From: Flavobacteriaceae bacterium
GTDB taxonomy: Bacteria; Bacteroidota; Bacteroidia; Flavobacteriales; Flavobacteriaceae
Direction of reading: 5' to 3'
Length of the DNA: 64,000 nucleotides
Assembly (NCBI GenBank): GCA_002707025.1
Contig: PALG01000015.1
Coordinates: 1 to 64,000 of the forward strand
The notes below the pieces were generated by a model. It ran no database searches, was not told where the DNA came from, and saw only the letters and a list, made by a program, of their open reading frames with translations. The translations under genes and the position numbers were made by a program. This document shows, piece by piece, positions 53,234 to 63,160 of this stretch (within the stretch, counting starts at the first letter, position 1; every line of letters starts with the position of its first letter).

Positions 53234-54394
53234 TTAAGCTTCCATGGCTAATTTCATAAAGACAATTCCAGAAGCTGAATACCCCATTTTAGTCTTGCCT
53301 CCTAACTGTAAAGTTTTCGGGTTAATATATTCCTGAAAGTCCCAAGCAGGGTTTTTTACTGTAGTATCTGTAAAGGCATTAATGATTTTAAAGGCTTTAT
53401 CCTGTAAACCATTTTGAGAAAGGGCATAACAAAAAAGTCCCATCCAAACGGGCCAAACCCCGCCATTATGGAAATCGCCTGGTTGATTTTTAAAAGCAAA
53501 GGAGTAATTTCCTTCCAATAAATTCCAATCGGTACTTTCGGGAGTGATCATAGGCCAAAAAGCAGGAACAAGATGTTTAGGCAAGGTCTCTACAAAGGTA
53601 GAGATGCTTGTTTTTTGGGATTCAGAAAGGCCGAAAAATAATATGGCCAAAGCATTCCCAGCAGCATCAAACCTATTGTCGTATACCCCTGGAAGAATAA
53701 AGGCTGTAAAATGATTTTGTTTTTCTTGTAACGCCTTTTCAAAAGCAGGCTGCTGGTAAATAAGTGCCCTGTCGTTTTCTTCGGAAGGCCAAAAATTGGT
53801 CTTTGTTTTTTGTTTTATGTTTTCAAAACCTGAAAAAGTTTCTCCTGTAATTTCACCCCAAAGTTGTTCTCCCCAAAGGCGTAGCACATTGTCGTAAAGT
53901 GTGTATCCATGGACGGGATATTCGTCTGCCCAATTTCCACTGAGCGGGGTATAAATCCATCCCCGGTTGTTGAATTCGGTTGCTTTTAAAAAAGCCCTAC
54001 TTTTCTGAATGGAAGGTTTCAGTAGTTTCCAAGTTTCTTCGTCTTGTGTTTTTTGATAATAAAGACAGCTTCCTAGGATAAACCAAGTGTTGGTATCAAT
54101 GCGTCCTGCCAAACTTCCGTAGGAAACGTCTTTGGAGTTAGGCATTACATTGGACGGAATGGCCCCTAGTTCATTTTGGTACTTTGCAAGGGTCAATAAA
54201 GAATCCCGAAGCCCCTTAATTAAAACAGTATCATCTATCCAAAGGCCTGCCAATCCACAAACGACGCTATCCCTGGCCCAGATACGTTTGTAATTATCGG
54301 CTTCGATGGTACTGGCGAGAAATCCATGAGGGGTAACCAACTGGTGGAGCAAAGTTATGGCATCTTTGTAAAGGGAAGATAGGGCGAGCTCCAT
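53234..54394 (-). CDS. (alpha/alpha)6 glycoside hydrolase, GDE/GH100-like
   Basis: 386 aa, cytosolic, no signal peptide. Motifs: YKRIWARDSVVCGLAGLW (N-terminal, like the WxRD of glycogen-debranching C-domains and neutral invertases), LSGNWADEYPVHGYTLYDNVL with a candidate catalytic Asp/Glu, HNGGVWPVWMGLFCYA, and GYSASGIVFMKLAMEA at the end. I cannot separate amylo-alpha-1,6-glucosidase from GH100-type invertase. Last gene of the second operon; 9-nt gap to the GyrI-like gene. Confidence 0.7.
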   Translation of the reverse strand: MELALSSLYKDAITLLHQLVTPHGFLASTIEADNYKRIWARDSVVCGLAGLWIDDTVLIKGLRDSLLTLAKYQNELGAIPSNVMPNSKDVSYGSLAGRIDTNTWFILGSCLYYQKTQDEETWKLLKPSIQKSRAFLKATEFNNRGWIYTPLSGNWADEYPVHGYTLYDNVLRLWGEQLWGEITGETFSGFENIKQKTKTNFWPSEENDRALIYQQPAFEKALQEKQNHFTAFILPGVYDNRFDAAGNALAILFFGLSESQKTSISTFVETLPKHLVPAFWPMITPESTDWNLLEGNYSFAFKNQPGDFHNGGVWPVWMGLFCYALSQNGLQDKAFKIINAFTDTTVKNPAWDFQEYINPKTLQLGGKTKMGYSASGIVFMKLAMEA

Positions 54395-54403
54395 GCGTCA
54401 AGA

Positions 54404-55306
54404 TTATTTTTTTAAAGGTAATAAAATATCTGTTTTCCAACGTAGACTTTCCCCTCCTTCATGTGGGTCGTTCCAGAATACTTCTGTTGGCAAAGACTCA
54501 ACCTTTCTGTTATTTCGTTCCGCATGATCCAATAAAGCATACCAAGCATTATGGGAAATCCTATAGTTTCCATTAAATACTACTTTCAGTCCTTTCTTAG
54601 GAGCTGTTTCTTTGTATGAGAAATAAGGGCTTTGGGGAAGGGATTCCTTTTTGGGAATCGGAAAACAAAAGTTAAAATAAATGGAATCGTTTGCTTGGTT
54701 CCAGTGGGTGACTTCTAAAAAAGGTGGCCCCGAGAGTGAAATGCTGTCATCTTTCAAGGTAGGAATTACGAAACTTATATTTGAAAGCATTACCTGTGCT
54801 TTGGTTTTTGTAGTAGCTTTCAATGGAATGTAGGCACAATAGGTACTCGGCAAAAGGGTGTCTGAAACACTTCCTATTTTAAAATTTTCTGACTTGTTTT
54901 TCAGTTCTTGTGCGACATCATAAACACTCTTAAAGGCTCTTTTTTTAAAAGCATTGTTTGAAAAAGGAATTTGGACCTTTTGCTTTATGGGATGCTCTAT
55001 ATCGGTAATCTTCGCTTTTACTTGTGTGGTGGAATCGTTTTTCCTCTCAAAAGACCATTCAAATAGAAACAAGGAGTCGTTTACGCTTACTTGTTGTGCA
55101 ATGTGTTGGTATCTTTCTTCTGAAACTAGATTGATGGAAATAGAATCTTTTTTTCCGTAGATAGGCCAATCCATTAGGTGATGGTATACCATTCCTGGAG
55201 ACTCTGGGGTGGTAAATGTAATTTGATAGTGATCTTTTTTTATAAATAAGTACCACAGTAAGCCTACTAGCAACGCACAGCCTAAAATCCAACCAAGTTT
55301 TTTCAT
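54404..55306 (-). CDS. Membrane-anchored SRPBCC plus GyrI-like ligand-binding protein
   Basis: 300 aa. A single N-terminal membrane helix (LGWILGCALLVGLLWYLFI). Residues ~25-150 resemble a polyketide-cyclase/SRPBCC domain (TTPESPGMVYHHLMDWPIYG), and ~160-300 a GyrI-like effector-binding domain (YCAYIPLKATTKTKAQVML; ISHNAWYALLDHAE). Function unknown; a small-molecule sensor or carrier at the inner membrane would fit. Starts 3 nt after the haloperoxidase-like gene. Confidence 0.7.
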   Translation of the reverse strand: MKKLGWILGCALLVGLLWYLFIKKDHYQITFTTPESPGMVYHHLMDWPIYGKKDSISINLVSEERYQHIAQQVSVNDSLFLFEWSFERKNDSTTQVKAKITDIEHPIKQKVQIPFSNNAFKKRAFKSVYDVAQELKNKSENFKIGSVSDTLLPSTYCAYIPLKATTKTKAQVMLSNISFVIPTLKDDSISLSGPPFLEVTHWNQANDSIYFNFCFPIPKKESLPQSPYFSYKETAPKKGLKVVFNGNYRISHNAWYALLDHAERNNRKVESLPTEVFWNDPHEGGESLRWKTDILLPLKK

Positions 55307-55309
55307 TCG

Positions 55310-56647
55310 CTATTGAACCTTCATTGTTAGTTTTTCGTTCACTAAGTTACCTACTTTAAAACCTTGTTGCAAACCATTCTCAATGGCAGCACGGTAATGG
55401 ATTCCTCCATACATACGGCTAATGGCTGCTTCTTTGGCAGCATCAATAAAGGAGGGAAAGGTTCTAACCGGAAGTCCGTAGGGAAGTTCGGTATCATCCA
55501 AAAATTTGAAATTATCTCCAAACACACTCGTTAAAACGGTCGCTGAGGCACCAGAAACAACCGAATGCCCACTACTATATTCAGGAAATGGCGGGGTTTG
55601 TAGGATAGGTTTCCAGTTTTCATCAATATGCTGATTAATTAAGGTCTCTGGACGAATTAAGTTACTTCGGTATTTCTCATCCCAACAACTTATAAATCCA
55701 TCGAAAATACCAATAGAAGCTTTGGTAAAAGCATATACGGTTTCATTGAAGTTGGAACCGGCTTCTCTTGTAGCGATTTCGGTGATCCCAATCCAATGGG
55801 CTCCTGGAGTGATTTTTTTAGTGGCAAACATGAGGTGGCCACGGGTTACTGAAACATAAGGGTTGCAATCCCAGAATCGTGCAATAGCTACTTCTTCAGA
55901 TTCATCCCCATTTTCCTGAATTTGATTTCCCGTATCATAGACTTCCATTAATTCTTTATGAAAGTCGGTACCTTTTTCCATAGAAAAGGCCGGTGGTGGA
56001 ACAGGTTTAAATTGGGCGGCAGAATCCAATACAAAAGGGCGTATTTTTTCCCAGTGGGGCTCAATTCCATCCATATAAGCAGGTGGGGTGGGTTGCCAAC
56101 GGGCAGGGTCTTCCGTAATTACCGTAAATTTAGGCATGGTTCGGGTTTCCTTATACATATCCCCATCCATCCATTGTTTGATAAATGCAGCGACTTCCAT
56201 TCCATAAGCTTTGGAAGCCTCGAACTCCTGTTTGTTTTGCTTTTCCCAGACTCCGTACAGACTGTCGCGATAGCTTTCCATACGCTCTTCCGAAAAAATA
56301 ACCGATTTGCTCACATCCATGTGTGCGACCAATGCAGCTACCGAATAATTAACATTTACATCCTTAGCTTTTGGAATGGGCTTCAAATGTTTTATTTGTC
56401 CGGCCAAAGAGCGATAACTGGAATCTCCCTGTGCAATGATTTCATAAGCAGCAATATTGGGATACGCATAAATTCTGCTTGCTACCGGAGGTGAAAAGAT
56501 ATCATGTACCATTATTTCGGTCACTTTATCCACTTCATTGTGGAAGTCGACCGGTGTAATTGTAATAGGTTCGCTCTTCTCTTCTTTACAGCCTACCCAA
56601 AGTATGGCTAGGGATAGCAGTAAGGTATATTTACTAATTGATTTCAT
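55310..56647 (-). CDS. Vanadium-dependent haloperoxidase-like PAP2 lipoprotein
   Basis: 445 aa from the ATG at 56647 (ATG 56665 also possible). Lipobox WVGC. Vanadate/phosphate motifs: K-x6-RP in KYRSNLIRPE, SSGH in PEYSSGHSVVSGA, and SR-x5-H in ISRMYGGIHYRAA. All three are complete, apart from Pro to Ser before SGH and no terminal Asp. The family splits into haloperoxidases and acid phosphatases, and activity cannot be told. Overlaps the preceding FG-GAP gene by 14 nt, a frequent association in Flavobacteria sugar loci. Confidence 0.85.
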   Translation of the reverse strand: MKSISKYTLLLSLAILWVGCKEEKSEPITITPVDFHNEVDKVTEIMVHDIFSPPVASRIYAYPNIAAYEIIAQGDSSYRSLAGQIKHLKPIPKAKDVNVNYSVAALVAHMDVSKSVIFSEERMESYRDSLYGVWEKQNKQEFEASKAYGMEVAAFIKQWMDGDMYKETRTMPKFTVITEDPARWQPTPPAYMDGIEPHWEKIRPFVLDSAAQFKPVPPPAFSMEKGTDFHKELMEVYDTGNQIQENGDESEEVAIARFWDCNPYVSVTRGHLMFATKKITPGAHWIGITEIATREAGSNFNETVYAFTKASIGIFDGFISCWDEKYRSNLIRPETLINQHIDENWKPILQTPPFPEYSSGHSVVSGASATVLTSVFGDNFKFLDDTELPYGLPVRTFPSFIDAAKEAAISRMYGGIHYRAAIENGLQQGFKVGNLVNEKLTMKVQ

Positions 56648-59600
56648 AAACTTCAGCTTTTTCATTGTTGTATACTACGAGTAAATAGGGTTTATTGTTT
56701 GCGGTTATTATTTTTAAATGGCGCACCGATTTTTGCGTTATATTAAGCCCGAGGGAGCTTCCTAGGGTTATCTTATTTTCATTAGTAATTAGGGCACCGG
56801 GGAAACTGTCAAATCTGCCATGAAAAGGAATCACTCCAAAATAGTTTCCTCCCACTAATACCTCTTCTTTTCCATCGCCATCGAAATCATATTTTGTAAA
56901 GGCCATTAGCGGAGAAATTTGTAGTGTATTTGCGAAAGGGACAAACGAAAACTTCCCGTTTTCATTCCGAAGGAATCCGGAAGCAAGAGTGTGTACTTCA
57001 AATACGGAAGCTCTTTGCAGGGGATCTCCCATAACTTCTTCAATGGTTTTTCCTGCAAAATCCTTATAGTTGTTAAATTTTTTACGAAGGAAAACCATTT
57101 GCCCTGCTAATTCATCCAATCCTAAAAGTGGATAGTAGCGACCGTTTTTTTCTACGCTCACCACCGTTTCGGTACTGCCATTGGTATCGAAGTCTGAATA
57201 ATACATTTTCATCGGGAAAGCTTCCGAAGCTTTAAACTTTGTGTTTAGTCCCCAATTCCCTAACAAATAATCCTTATCGCCATCCCCATCAATATCGAAA
57301 GGAACAATTGCTTGCCAGAGCCCATTAAGGGGCTGCTCCAACACTTCTTGTTTTTCAAACTCGCCATGATTATTGGCAAGAAATTGTGGGGCCATCCATT
57401 CGCCCACGACAATCAAATCTTTTTGTCCATCATTGTTGAAGTCATCCCAAATGGCATTCGTCACCATACCGGGAAGATTCAGGTTTTGTTTTTTTCCTTC
57501 TGAAGAAATGATATGGGAAGCGACGGGTTTTCCATAATCGAAAGGAGCCGAATGGTTCCCTACAAAAGTAAAACCTTCCGAAGAAGTGATGATACTGGTA
57601 TTTATAAAAGGATCTTCGGTGATTTTATTTTCTTCTGAAAAGTATTTCCTGTTTTGTAAAACCTTTACGGAAGGATAGATCACGTTTCCTCCCGAAGCGA
57701 CCCAAAGCTGTTGGTTTACAACAGCCGCTGAAACATCCTCGGAAGCCGAATCCTTTTCAATTTCAGGGATGTGTTGTTTTACAAAAGCGCCATTTTTCTG
57801 AAAATAGACTTCCGCTTTTTGGTTATAGGAGCCGCCTAGAAATAAGTCTTCCTTTCCATCTTTATTGAGGTCTCCCAGAGCCAAGGCAGGACCGCGATCA
57901 GACACTTCATAAGGAATTAACTTTTGCATGTTGAAATCGGTATGATTGTCTTCCTTGTGCGTATACTGAATGCCCAAGTTGCCTTCTACTTTGCGAAATA
58001 GCTTTTGCGACTCTAGAGTGGGGTAGGTGTAGGGTTTCGTGTTTTCAGGGCGTACCGTTAAAATTTGATTTGTTTCAACCTTGTAAAGGGTTTGCTGCGT
58101 TTGGTTGGGCCAGATAATTTGCAGGGAATCTATTTGGGAAGCATTTCCCAAACCAAAGTGAATCATGGGCTGTGAAGAAGCTTGGAACCCTCTTACGGTA
58201 TAAAGCTCTTTGTATTGCATGGTTTCATTGGCATAGCAATACACTTTGGTGCCATACCCTTGAATATTTCCTTTTTCATACTGAAAGTTCAGTTCCAAAT
58301 ACGACTTGTCCTTGCTTTTATTTTCATAAATAGTAGCGGGTTCATTGCTGTTGTTCGTGACCAAATCCAAATCGCCATCATTGTCTAAATCCCCTATGGC
58401 ACTTGCCCCAGAAATGGTAGGTTTTGCATCAACCCAATTGGTGGATTCGTTGGTAAAAGTGAAGTTCTCATGGCCTTTAAAAAAATAATTGAGCACTTTT
58501 CCCGAAGGCATCATCTCCAGCGCTTTTTGGTCTACTAATCGTGTGTTGTTTAATTGTTGGTGGATCTGCTCGTTCGAGATAAATTTGATATAGTCTAGGT
58601 TGTTGGGTCTTTTTGGAATTCCGTTCGAGATAAAGAGATCTTGCTCCCCATCTAGGTCGTAGTCGGCAAAAAGAGCGCTCCAACTCCAGTCTGTCGCTGC
58701 CACCCCATCCAATAAAGCGGTTTCTAGATAAGGTTTTCCTGGCTGACTCGTAAAGAGCATGTTTCGGCTGTACTGGTAATGATACCCATATTGTTCGGTA
58801 CGCATTTTCAGCGTTTGATACATGTCGTCCCCTTCCGAAGATTTAATAACAACATCGTCTTCGGGAAGCATGTCCAAGGAAATTAAATCGGGCCAGCCAT
58901 CGTGATTGATATCGGTCGCATCATTTCCCATGGAAAACCGACTGGTGTGCCCGAAATAAGCTTTAAGGCTTTCCGTAAAGCTGCCATCGCCATTGTTAAG
59001 GTAGAAATAGTCATCTTCATGGAAATCGTTCCCCACATAAATATCGGGATAGCCATCTTTGTTGAAATCGGCTACCGAAATTCCCAGTCCATAGCCGTTA
59101 ATTCCGCCATAAATACCTGCTTCCTCACTCACGTCAGTAAAGACATTACCATCGTTTCGCAACAGTTTATCCCCTGTTTTTTCGTTTCGTTGCGTTCTTA
59201 TCTGTGCCCTTCCGAAGGATTCTGGGGTATGTATGGCATGGTTGAGCACATAGAGGTCTAGGTCACCATCTAGGTCGTAATCCAAAAAGGCTGCGGAGGT
59301 ACCATAACTTTGAATATCTAGGTGGTATTCTTTTGATTTTTCTGAAAAAGTACCATCTTGGTTGTTGATAAACAGTTCGTTGTGTCCTTGAAAACCATTG
59401 ATCCCTACTACGGCAGTTACATAAATATCCAGCCAACCATCACCGTTGATATCGACCATAATAGCTCCAGTATTCCAAGTGCTTTTTCCGGTAATTCCTG
59501 CAGTTTCTGAAACATCCTCAAATTTCAAGTGGCCTTTATTGAGATATAGTTTGTTGGCTTCTTGGTTGGAAGAAAAGAACAAATCGGTTAAGCCATCGTT

Positions 59601-59849
59601 GTTGAAATCCCCCATGGCTAGCCCTCCTCCATTGTAAAAATAGAGGTAGTCCAGAATATTCAAAGAATCGCTTTCGGATACGGTATTTTGAAAATCCACT
59701 CCGGTTTGGGAAGGTGGCAAGATTTTGAATAGCGTATTATTTGCTTTTGGTTCTTCTTCCGAAGAGTTGCAACCCAAAACAAGAAATACAAGGCTTAGTG
59801 CTAGGTAATATGTATTATGGATTGATTTCAAAAACTCTTGGCTTTTCAT
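56634..59849 (-). CDS. FG-GAP/VCBS repeat lipoprotein with UnbV/ASPIC domain (copy 3 of 3)
   Basis: 1071 aa. Lipobox VLGC. Many FG-GAP/VCBS blades with Ca-binding loops such as DFNNDGLTDLFF, DINGDGWLDIYV, DYDLDGDLDLYV and DFNKDGYPDIYV, forming a beta-propeller. At ~520-600 is the UnbV/ASPIC domain (YGTKVYCYANETMQYKELYTVRGFQASSQP; RGFQASSQPMIHFGLGN), then a second propeller set. Surface lipoprotein often found with SusC/SusD. Overlaps copy 2 by 35 nt. Confidence 0.88.
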   Translation of the reverse strand: MKSQEFLKSIHNTYYLALSLVFLVLGCNSSEEEPKANNTLFKILPPSQTGVDFQNTVSESDSLNILDYLYFYNGGGLAMGDFNNDGLTDLFFSSNQEANKLYLNKGHLKFEDVSETAGITGKSTWNTGAIMVDINGDGWLDIYVTAVVGINGFQGHNELFINNQDGTFSEKSKEYHLDIQSYGTSAAFLDYDLDGDLDLYVLNHAIHTPESFGRAQIRTQRNEKTGDKLLRNDGNVFTDVSEEAGIYGGINGYGLGISVADFNKDGYPDIYVGNDFHEDDYFYLNNGDGSFTESLKAYFGHTSRFSMGNDATDINHDGWPDLISLDMLPEDDVVIKSSEGDDMYQTLKMRTEQYGYHYQYSRNMLFTSQPGKPYLETALLDGVAATDWSWSALFADYDLDGEQDLFISNGIPKRPNNLDYIKFISNEQIHQQLNNTRLVDQKALEMMPSGKVLNYFFKGHENFTFTNESTNWVDAKPTISGASAIGDLDNDGDLDLVTNNSNEPATIYENKSKDKSYLELNFQYEKGNIQGYGTKVYCYANETMQYKELYTVRGFQASSQPMIHFGLGNASQIDSLQIIWPNQTQQTLYKVETNQILTVRPENTKPYTYPTLESQKLFRKVEGNLGIQYTHKEDNHTDFNMQKLIPYEVSDRGPALALGDLNKDGKEDLFLGGSYNQKAEVYFQKNGAFVKQHIPEIEKDSASEDVSAAVVNQQLWVASGGNVIYPSVKVLQNRKYFSEENKITEDPFINTSIITSSEGFTFVGNHSAPFDYGKPVASHIISSEGKKQNLNLPGMVTNAIWDDFNNDGQKDLIVVGEWMAPQFLANNHGEFEKQEVLEQPLNGLWQAIVPFDIDGDGDKDYLLGNWGLNTKFKASEAFPMKMYYSDFDTNGSTETVVSVEKNGRYYPLLGLDELAGQMVFLRKKFNNYKDFAGKTIEEVMGDPLQRASVFEVHTLASGFLRNENGKFSFVPFANTLQISPLMAFTKYDFDGDGKEEVLVGGNYFGVIPFHGRFDSFPGALITNENKITLGSSLGLNITQKSVRHLKIITANNKPYLLVVYNNEKAEVYEIN

Positions 59850-62800
59850 TATTTATAGCTACAAAAACGAAGGTTTTTCCGTTTTTATCCTTAAACTGGT
59901 TTATGTGTTTTATTTCTTCCCGTATAAAGAAACCACTGGTGTCATACTCCTGCCAAGTGAAATCTTCGTCACCGTTATTGATCAATACACTCCCATAATC
60001 GGCATCCAAGCGGGAAAATTGCGGCCGGAATTCAAAATTATTTCCCCCCATAATAATGTCGAGCTTTCCATCTTTATTCACGTCGCTACAAGTAATTCCG
60101 CATACACAAGACAATTGGGTTCTGGCTGGTAACGCTTTGGTGGTAAAGTTGCCGTTTCCATCGTTAAAGGCAATTAAGGTTTCAGAAGTATTTACTTCCC
60201 TTACGGTAGTTTTTTGTAAGACACTTTCTGAAAATAATTCCTGAATGGATTTTTTTGCATATTCAGAAGCTTTAAGGTTTTGCTTTTTCAGCACTACCAT
60301 TTGGGTCGTTAACTGGCTTTTTTGATGAATGGGCCGATCCTTACCTTCGATATTTTGGGTCACAATCTGTTCGAAAGTCCCATTATTGTCAAAATCATTG
60401 ATCCAGATTTTCATGAGATTTTCTTCGGAAGGCTTGTAGTGTAGGTTTTTTCCTTGGTTTCCTAGAATAAAATCCTGGTCTCCATCTCCATCAATATCCA
60501 CAGGGTAAATAATATTCCACCAGCCCTTTAAATTATTTAATGAGGAAGGAATGCTTTTTAAGTTTCCATTCTCAAAGCGATAGACCATAGGTGCTCCCCA
60601 ATCGGAAACGGTAACCAATTCTACTTCAGGGGTGTTGTCAATATTAAGCCATTTGGCATCGGTAATCATGCCACTTTCTTGTACGGCTTTTATTTTTTCG
60701 GAAGCTTCCCTAAACGTTCCATCACCTTGATTTTCCAGGTAGAGATGTTTTGGGGTCATTCCATACACTCCCACAATGCTACGGGCCCCTATAAAAACAT
60801 CTAGGTCTCCATCTCCATCCATGTCATTTGGTGCAATGACCGAAATATTGGCGATTGCCGAAATAGAAGGGAGCTCCTGCTTAGTAAAACGACCTTTGCC
60901 ATCGTTGAGGTATAATCGAACGGTTTCCCTTTCCATTTCATTAACTTGATTTCCTCCAGAACCCACCATAAGGTCTAAATCCCCATCTCCATCTACATCG
61001 AATAGGGAAGAAGCGGTATCTTCAAAAGCGGCATCCTCCTGAAGTGCGGGAACTGTCAACTCCTTAAGGGAACCGTTTCCGGTATGAAGGTAGAAAACTC
61101 CAACTTGATCTTTGGCTCCTCCAAGAAAAACATCTTCATGGCCATCTCCGTTGATATCCCCAATGGACATGGTTGGGCCTTCTTGCGAAAGTTTTTTATC
61201 CAATAATCCTTCATAATCGAAATCGTTGTAAGCGTTCTCCTCGTGCTTTACTAGCTGTGAGTTGGGCAGTTCTTTTAAAAGGGTCTTGGTTTTAGACTTA
61301 CTAGGGATTTTGTAACTTTCTGTGGCATCCGATTCTTTTAAAGTAAGGGTTTGGTTGGCTGAAATATTCTTTAATTGCGTGGTTTTATCGTTAGGCCAAA
61401 TCACCCTTATGGAGTCAATAGTTGTGGCATACCCCAAACCGATGGTCATTGGGTATTCCATAGAAGACTGAAATCCTCTAACAGGCATCAATTCTTGAAG
61501 AACCACATTGTCTTCGTAATATAATTTTACGGTGGTTCCAATAGCAAATTTATTCTTTTCGGGACCTTCAAATTTTAGCTTGAGGTAATTGTATTGGTTC
61601 AATTCATTTGTATTGTTTTGATAGACAAAGGCCTGCATGTTTACATTATTGACGACCAAGTCCAAGTCCCCATCGTTGTCCAAGTCGCCATAAGCAGCTC
61701 CATTAGAGAGGCTTGGTACACCTAGGCCCCATTCTTCAGCGGCATTATCGAAAGTTAAGTCCTTATTGTTTTTGTAGGCGTAGTTAGGAACGGGGACCAC
61801 GGGCATTTTGTTGATAATGGAATCGATGGCTTCTTTTTTTCCGGTAAGGGCCATGTCTTGAATAATTTCATTGGCAAAAAAGTCCACAAAATCCAGATCG
61901 GTGAGATCGTGGTTAATTCCATTTGTTACATAAATATCCCGGAAACCATCGTTGTCCATATCGAAAATAAGTCCCGACCAGCTCCAATCGGTGGCCGAAA
62001 TCCCGCTGAAATAAGCAATTTCAGAATAGGTGCCGTTTCCATTGTTTAGCTGTAAGGTATTTTGAATGTACTGCTGAAAGAAATCCTTGCTTTGCTTCAG
62101 TTTAAATACATTGTAGCCTTCAAACTCCATCACCGATTTCACCCGTTCGTCTCCTTCCGGAAGCATATCGGTAATAAATATATCGGCATTTCCGTCGTTA
62201 TTGATGTCGGCCATATCAATTCCCATAGCCGAAAGGCAAAGGTGTGAAGTCCAACTTTTAATGTCTTCCGTAAAGGTGCCATCTTGATTATTGATATACA
62301 GGTAATCCCTTTCGTAGAAATCGTTTGAGACATAAATATCGGGATATAAATCATTGTTTACATCACTAATCATGACACCCAGGCCAAAACCAATCAAACT
62401 TCCATAAATCCCGGCTTCCTCGCTTACTTCAGTAAATTTTCCATCATCGTTTCGTAACAGCATATCGCCAACGCCCCGAAACATTTTTGGGACATTCCAA
62501 TCTTGTGCCCTTACATTTCTTTGATGTGCATACCCAAGGCTACTAACGGGGATATTACTATTGTTTAAGATGTATACATCGAGATCACCATCTTTATCAT
62601 AGTCGAAAAAAGTGGCCTGTGTGGTAAACCCGGTTTCGGCAAGATTGTATTCCTTTGCTTTTTCGGTAAAAGTTAAATCGCCATTGTTGATATAAAGGTC
62701 GTTATTGTGATTTTCACCTTCCATATTTCCAGCATTGCTCACATAAATATCCAAAAGCCCATCTCCATTTACATCGGCCATAACAACCCCCGTAGACCAA

Positions 62801-63159
62801 GGTTTATTCCCTTCAATGCCAGCTTTGGCAGAAATATCTTCAAACTCAAAATTTCCTTTGTTAAGGTAGAGTTTGTTTTTTCCCATATTAGCGGTAAGGT
62901 AAATATCGGGTAACCCATCGTTATTAATATCACCAATAGCTACACCTCCACCATTGTAGAAGTTTCGGTATTTAAAAATATTAAAGTCTTTCTGGTTTTC
63001 CACTTTGTTTTCAAAAGTGATATTCGACTTTGTGGAAGCCACAAGTTCAAACATCTTTTTCTCTTCAGAAGGCGTTTTGGTTTTGTCTTCCTCTTTGTGG
63101 TTATTACAGCTAAATGCTATTAAAGCTGAACATGCGATCACTATTCTTGAAAAATTCAT
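59815..63159 (-). CDS. FG-GAP/VCBS repeat lipoprotein with UnbV/ASPIC domain (copy 2 of 3)
   Basis: ~1114 aa from the ATG at 63159 (ATG 63171 would overlap the neighbour). Lipobox AFSC. Same plan as the next copy: first propeller with DINNDGLPDIYL and DVNGDGLLDIYV, UnbV/ASPIC near ~530-620 (AIGTTVKLYYEDNVVLQEL; PVRGFQSSMEYPMTIGLGY), second set with DINGDGHEDVFL, DVDGDGDLDLMV and DMDGDGDLDVFI, ending GSVLINNGDEDF. Sequence is clearly diverged from copy 3, so the duplication is old. Confidence 0.88.
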   Translation of the reverse strand: MNFSRIVIACSALIAFSCNNHKEEDKTKTPSEEKKMFELVASTKSNITFENKVENQKDFNIFKYRNFYNGGGVAIGDINNDGLPDIYLTANMGKNKLYLNKGNFEFEDISAKAGIEGNKPWSTGVVMADVNGDGLLDIYVSNAGNMEGENHNNDLYINNGDLTFTEKAKEYNLAETGFTTQATFFDYDKDGDLDVYILNNSNIPVSSLGYAHQRNVRAQDWNVPKMFRGVGDMLLRNDDGKFTEVSEEAGIYGSLIGFGLGVMISDVNNDLYPDIYVSNDFYERDYLYINNQDGTFTEDIKSWTSHLCLSAMGIDMADINNDGNADIFITDMLPEGDERVKSVMEFEGYNVFKLKQSKDFFQQYIQNTLQLNNGNGTYSEIAYFSGISATDWSWSGLIFDMDNDGFRDIYVTNGINHDLTDLDFVDFFANEIIQDMALTGKKEAIDSIINKMPVVPVPNYAYKNNKDLTFDNAAEEWGLGVPSLSNGAAYGDLDNDGDLDLVVNNVNMQAFVYQNNTNELNQYNYLKLKFEGPEKNKFAIGTTVKLYYEDNVVLQELMPVRGFQSSMEYPMTIGLGYATTIDSIRVIWPNDKTTQLKNISANQTLTLKESDATESYKIPSKSKTKTLLKELPNSQLVKHEENAYNDFDYEGLLDKKLSQEGPTMSIGDINGDGHEDVFLGGAKDQVGVFYLHTGNGSLKELTVPALQEDAAFEDTASSLFDVDGDGDLDLMVGSGGNQVNEMERETVRLYLNDGKGRFTKQELPSISAIANISVIAPNDMDGDGDLDVFIGARSIVGVYGMTPKHLYLENQGDGTFREASEKIKAVQESGMITDAKWLNIDNTPEVELVTVSDWGAPMVYRFENGNLKSIPSSLNNLKGWWNIIYPVDIDGDGDQDFILGNQGKNLHYKPSEENLMKIWINDFDNNGTFEQIVTQNIEGKDRPIHQKSQLTTQMVVLKKQNLKASEYAKKSIQELFSESVLQKTTVREVNTSETLIAFNDGNGNFTTKALPARTQLSCVCGITCSDVNKDGKLDIIMGGNNFEFRPQFSRLDADYGSVLINNGDEDFTWQEYDTSGFFIREEIKHINQFKDKNGKTFVFVAINNEKPRVFEINP

Positions 63160-63160
63160 A

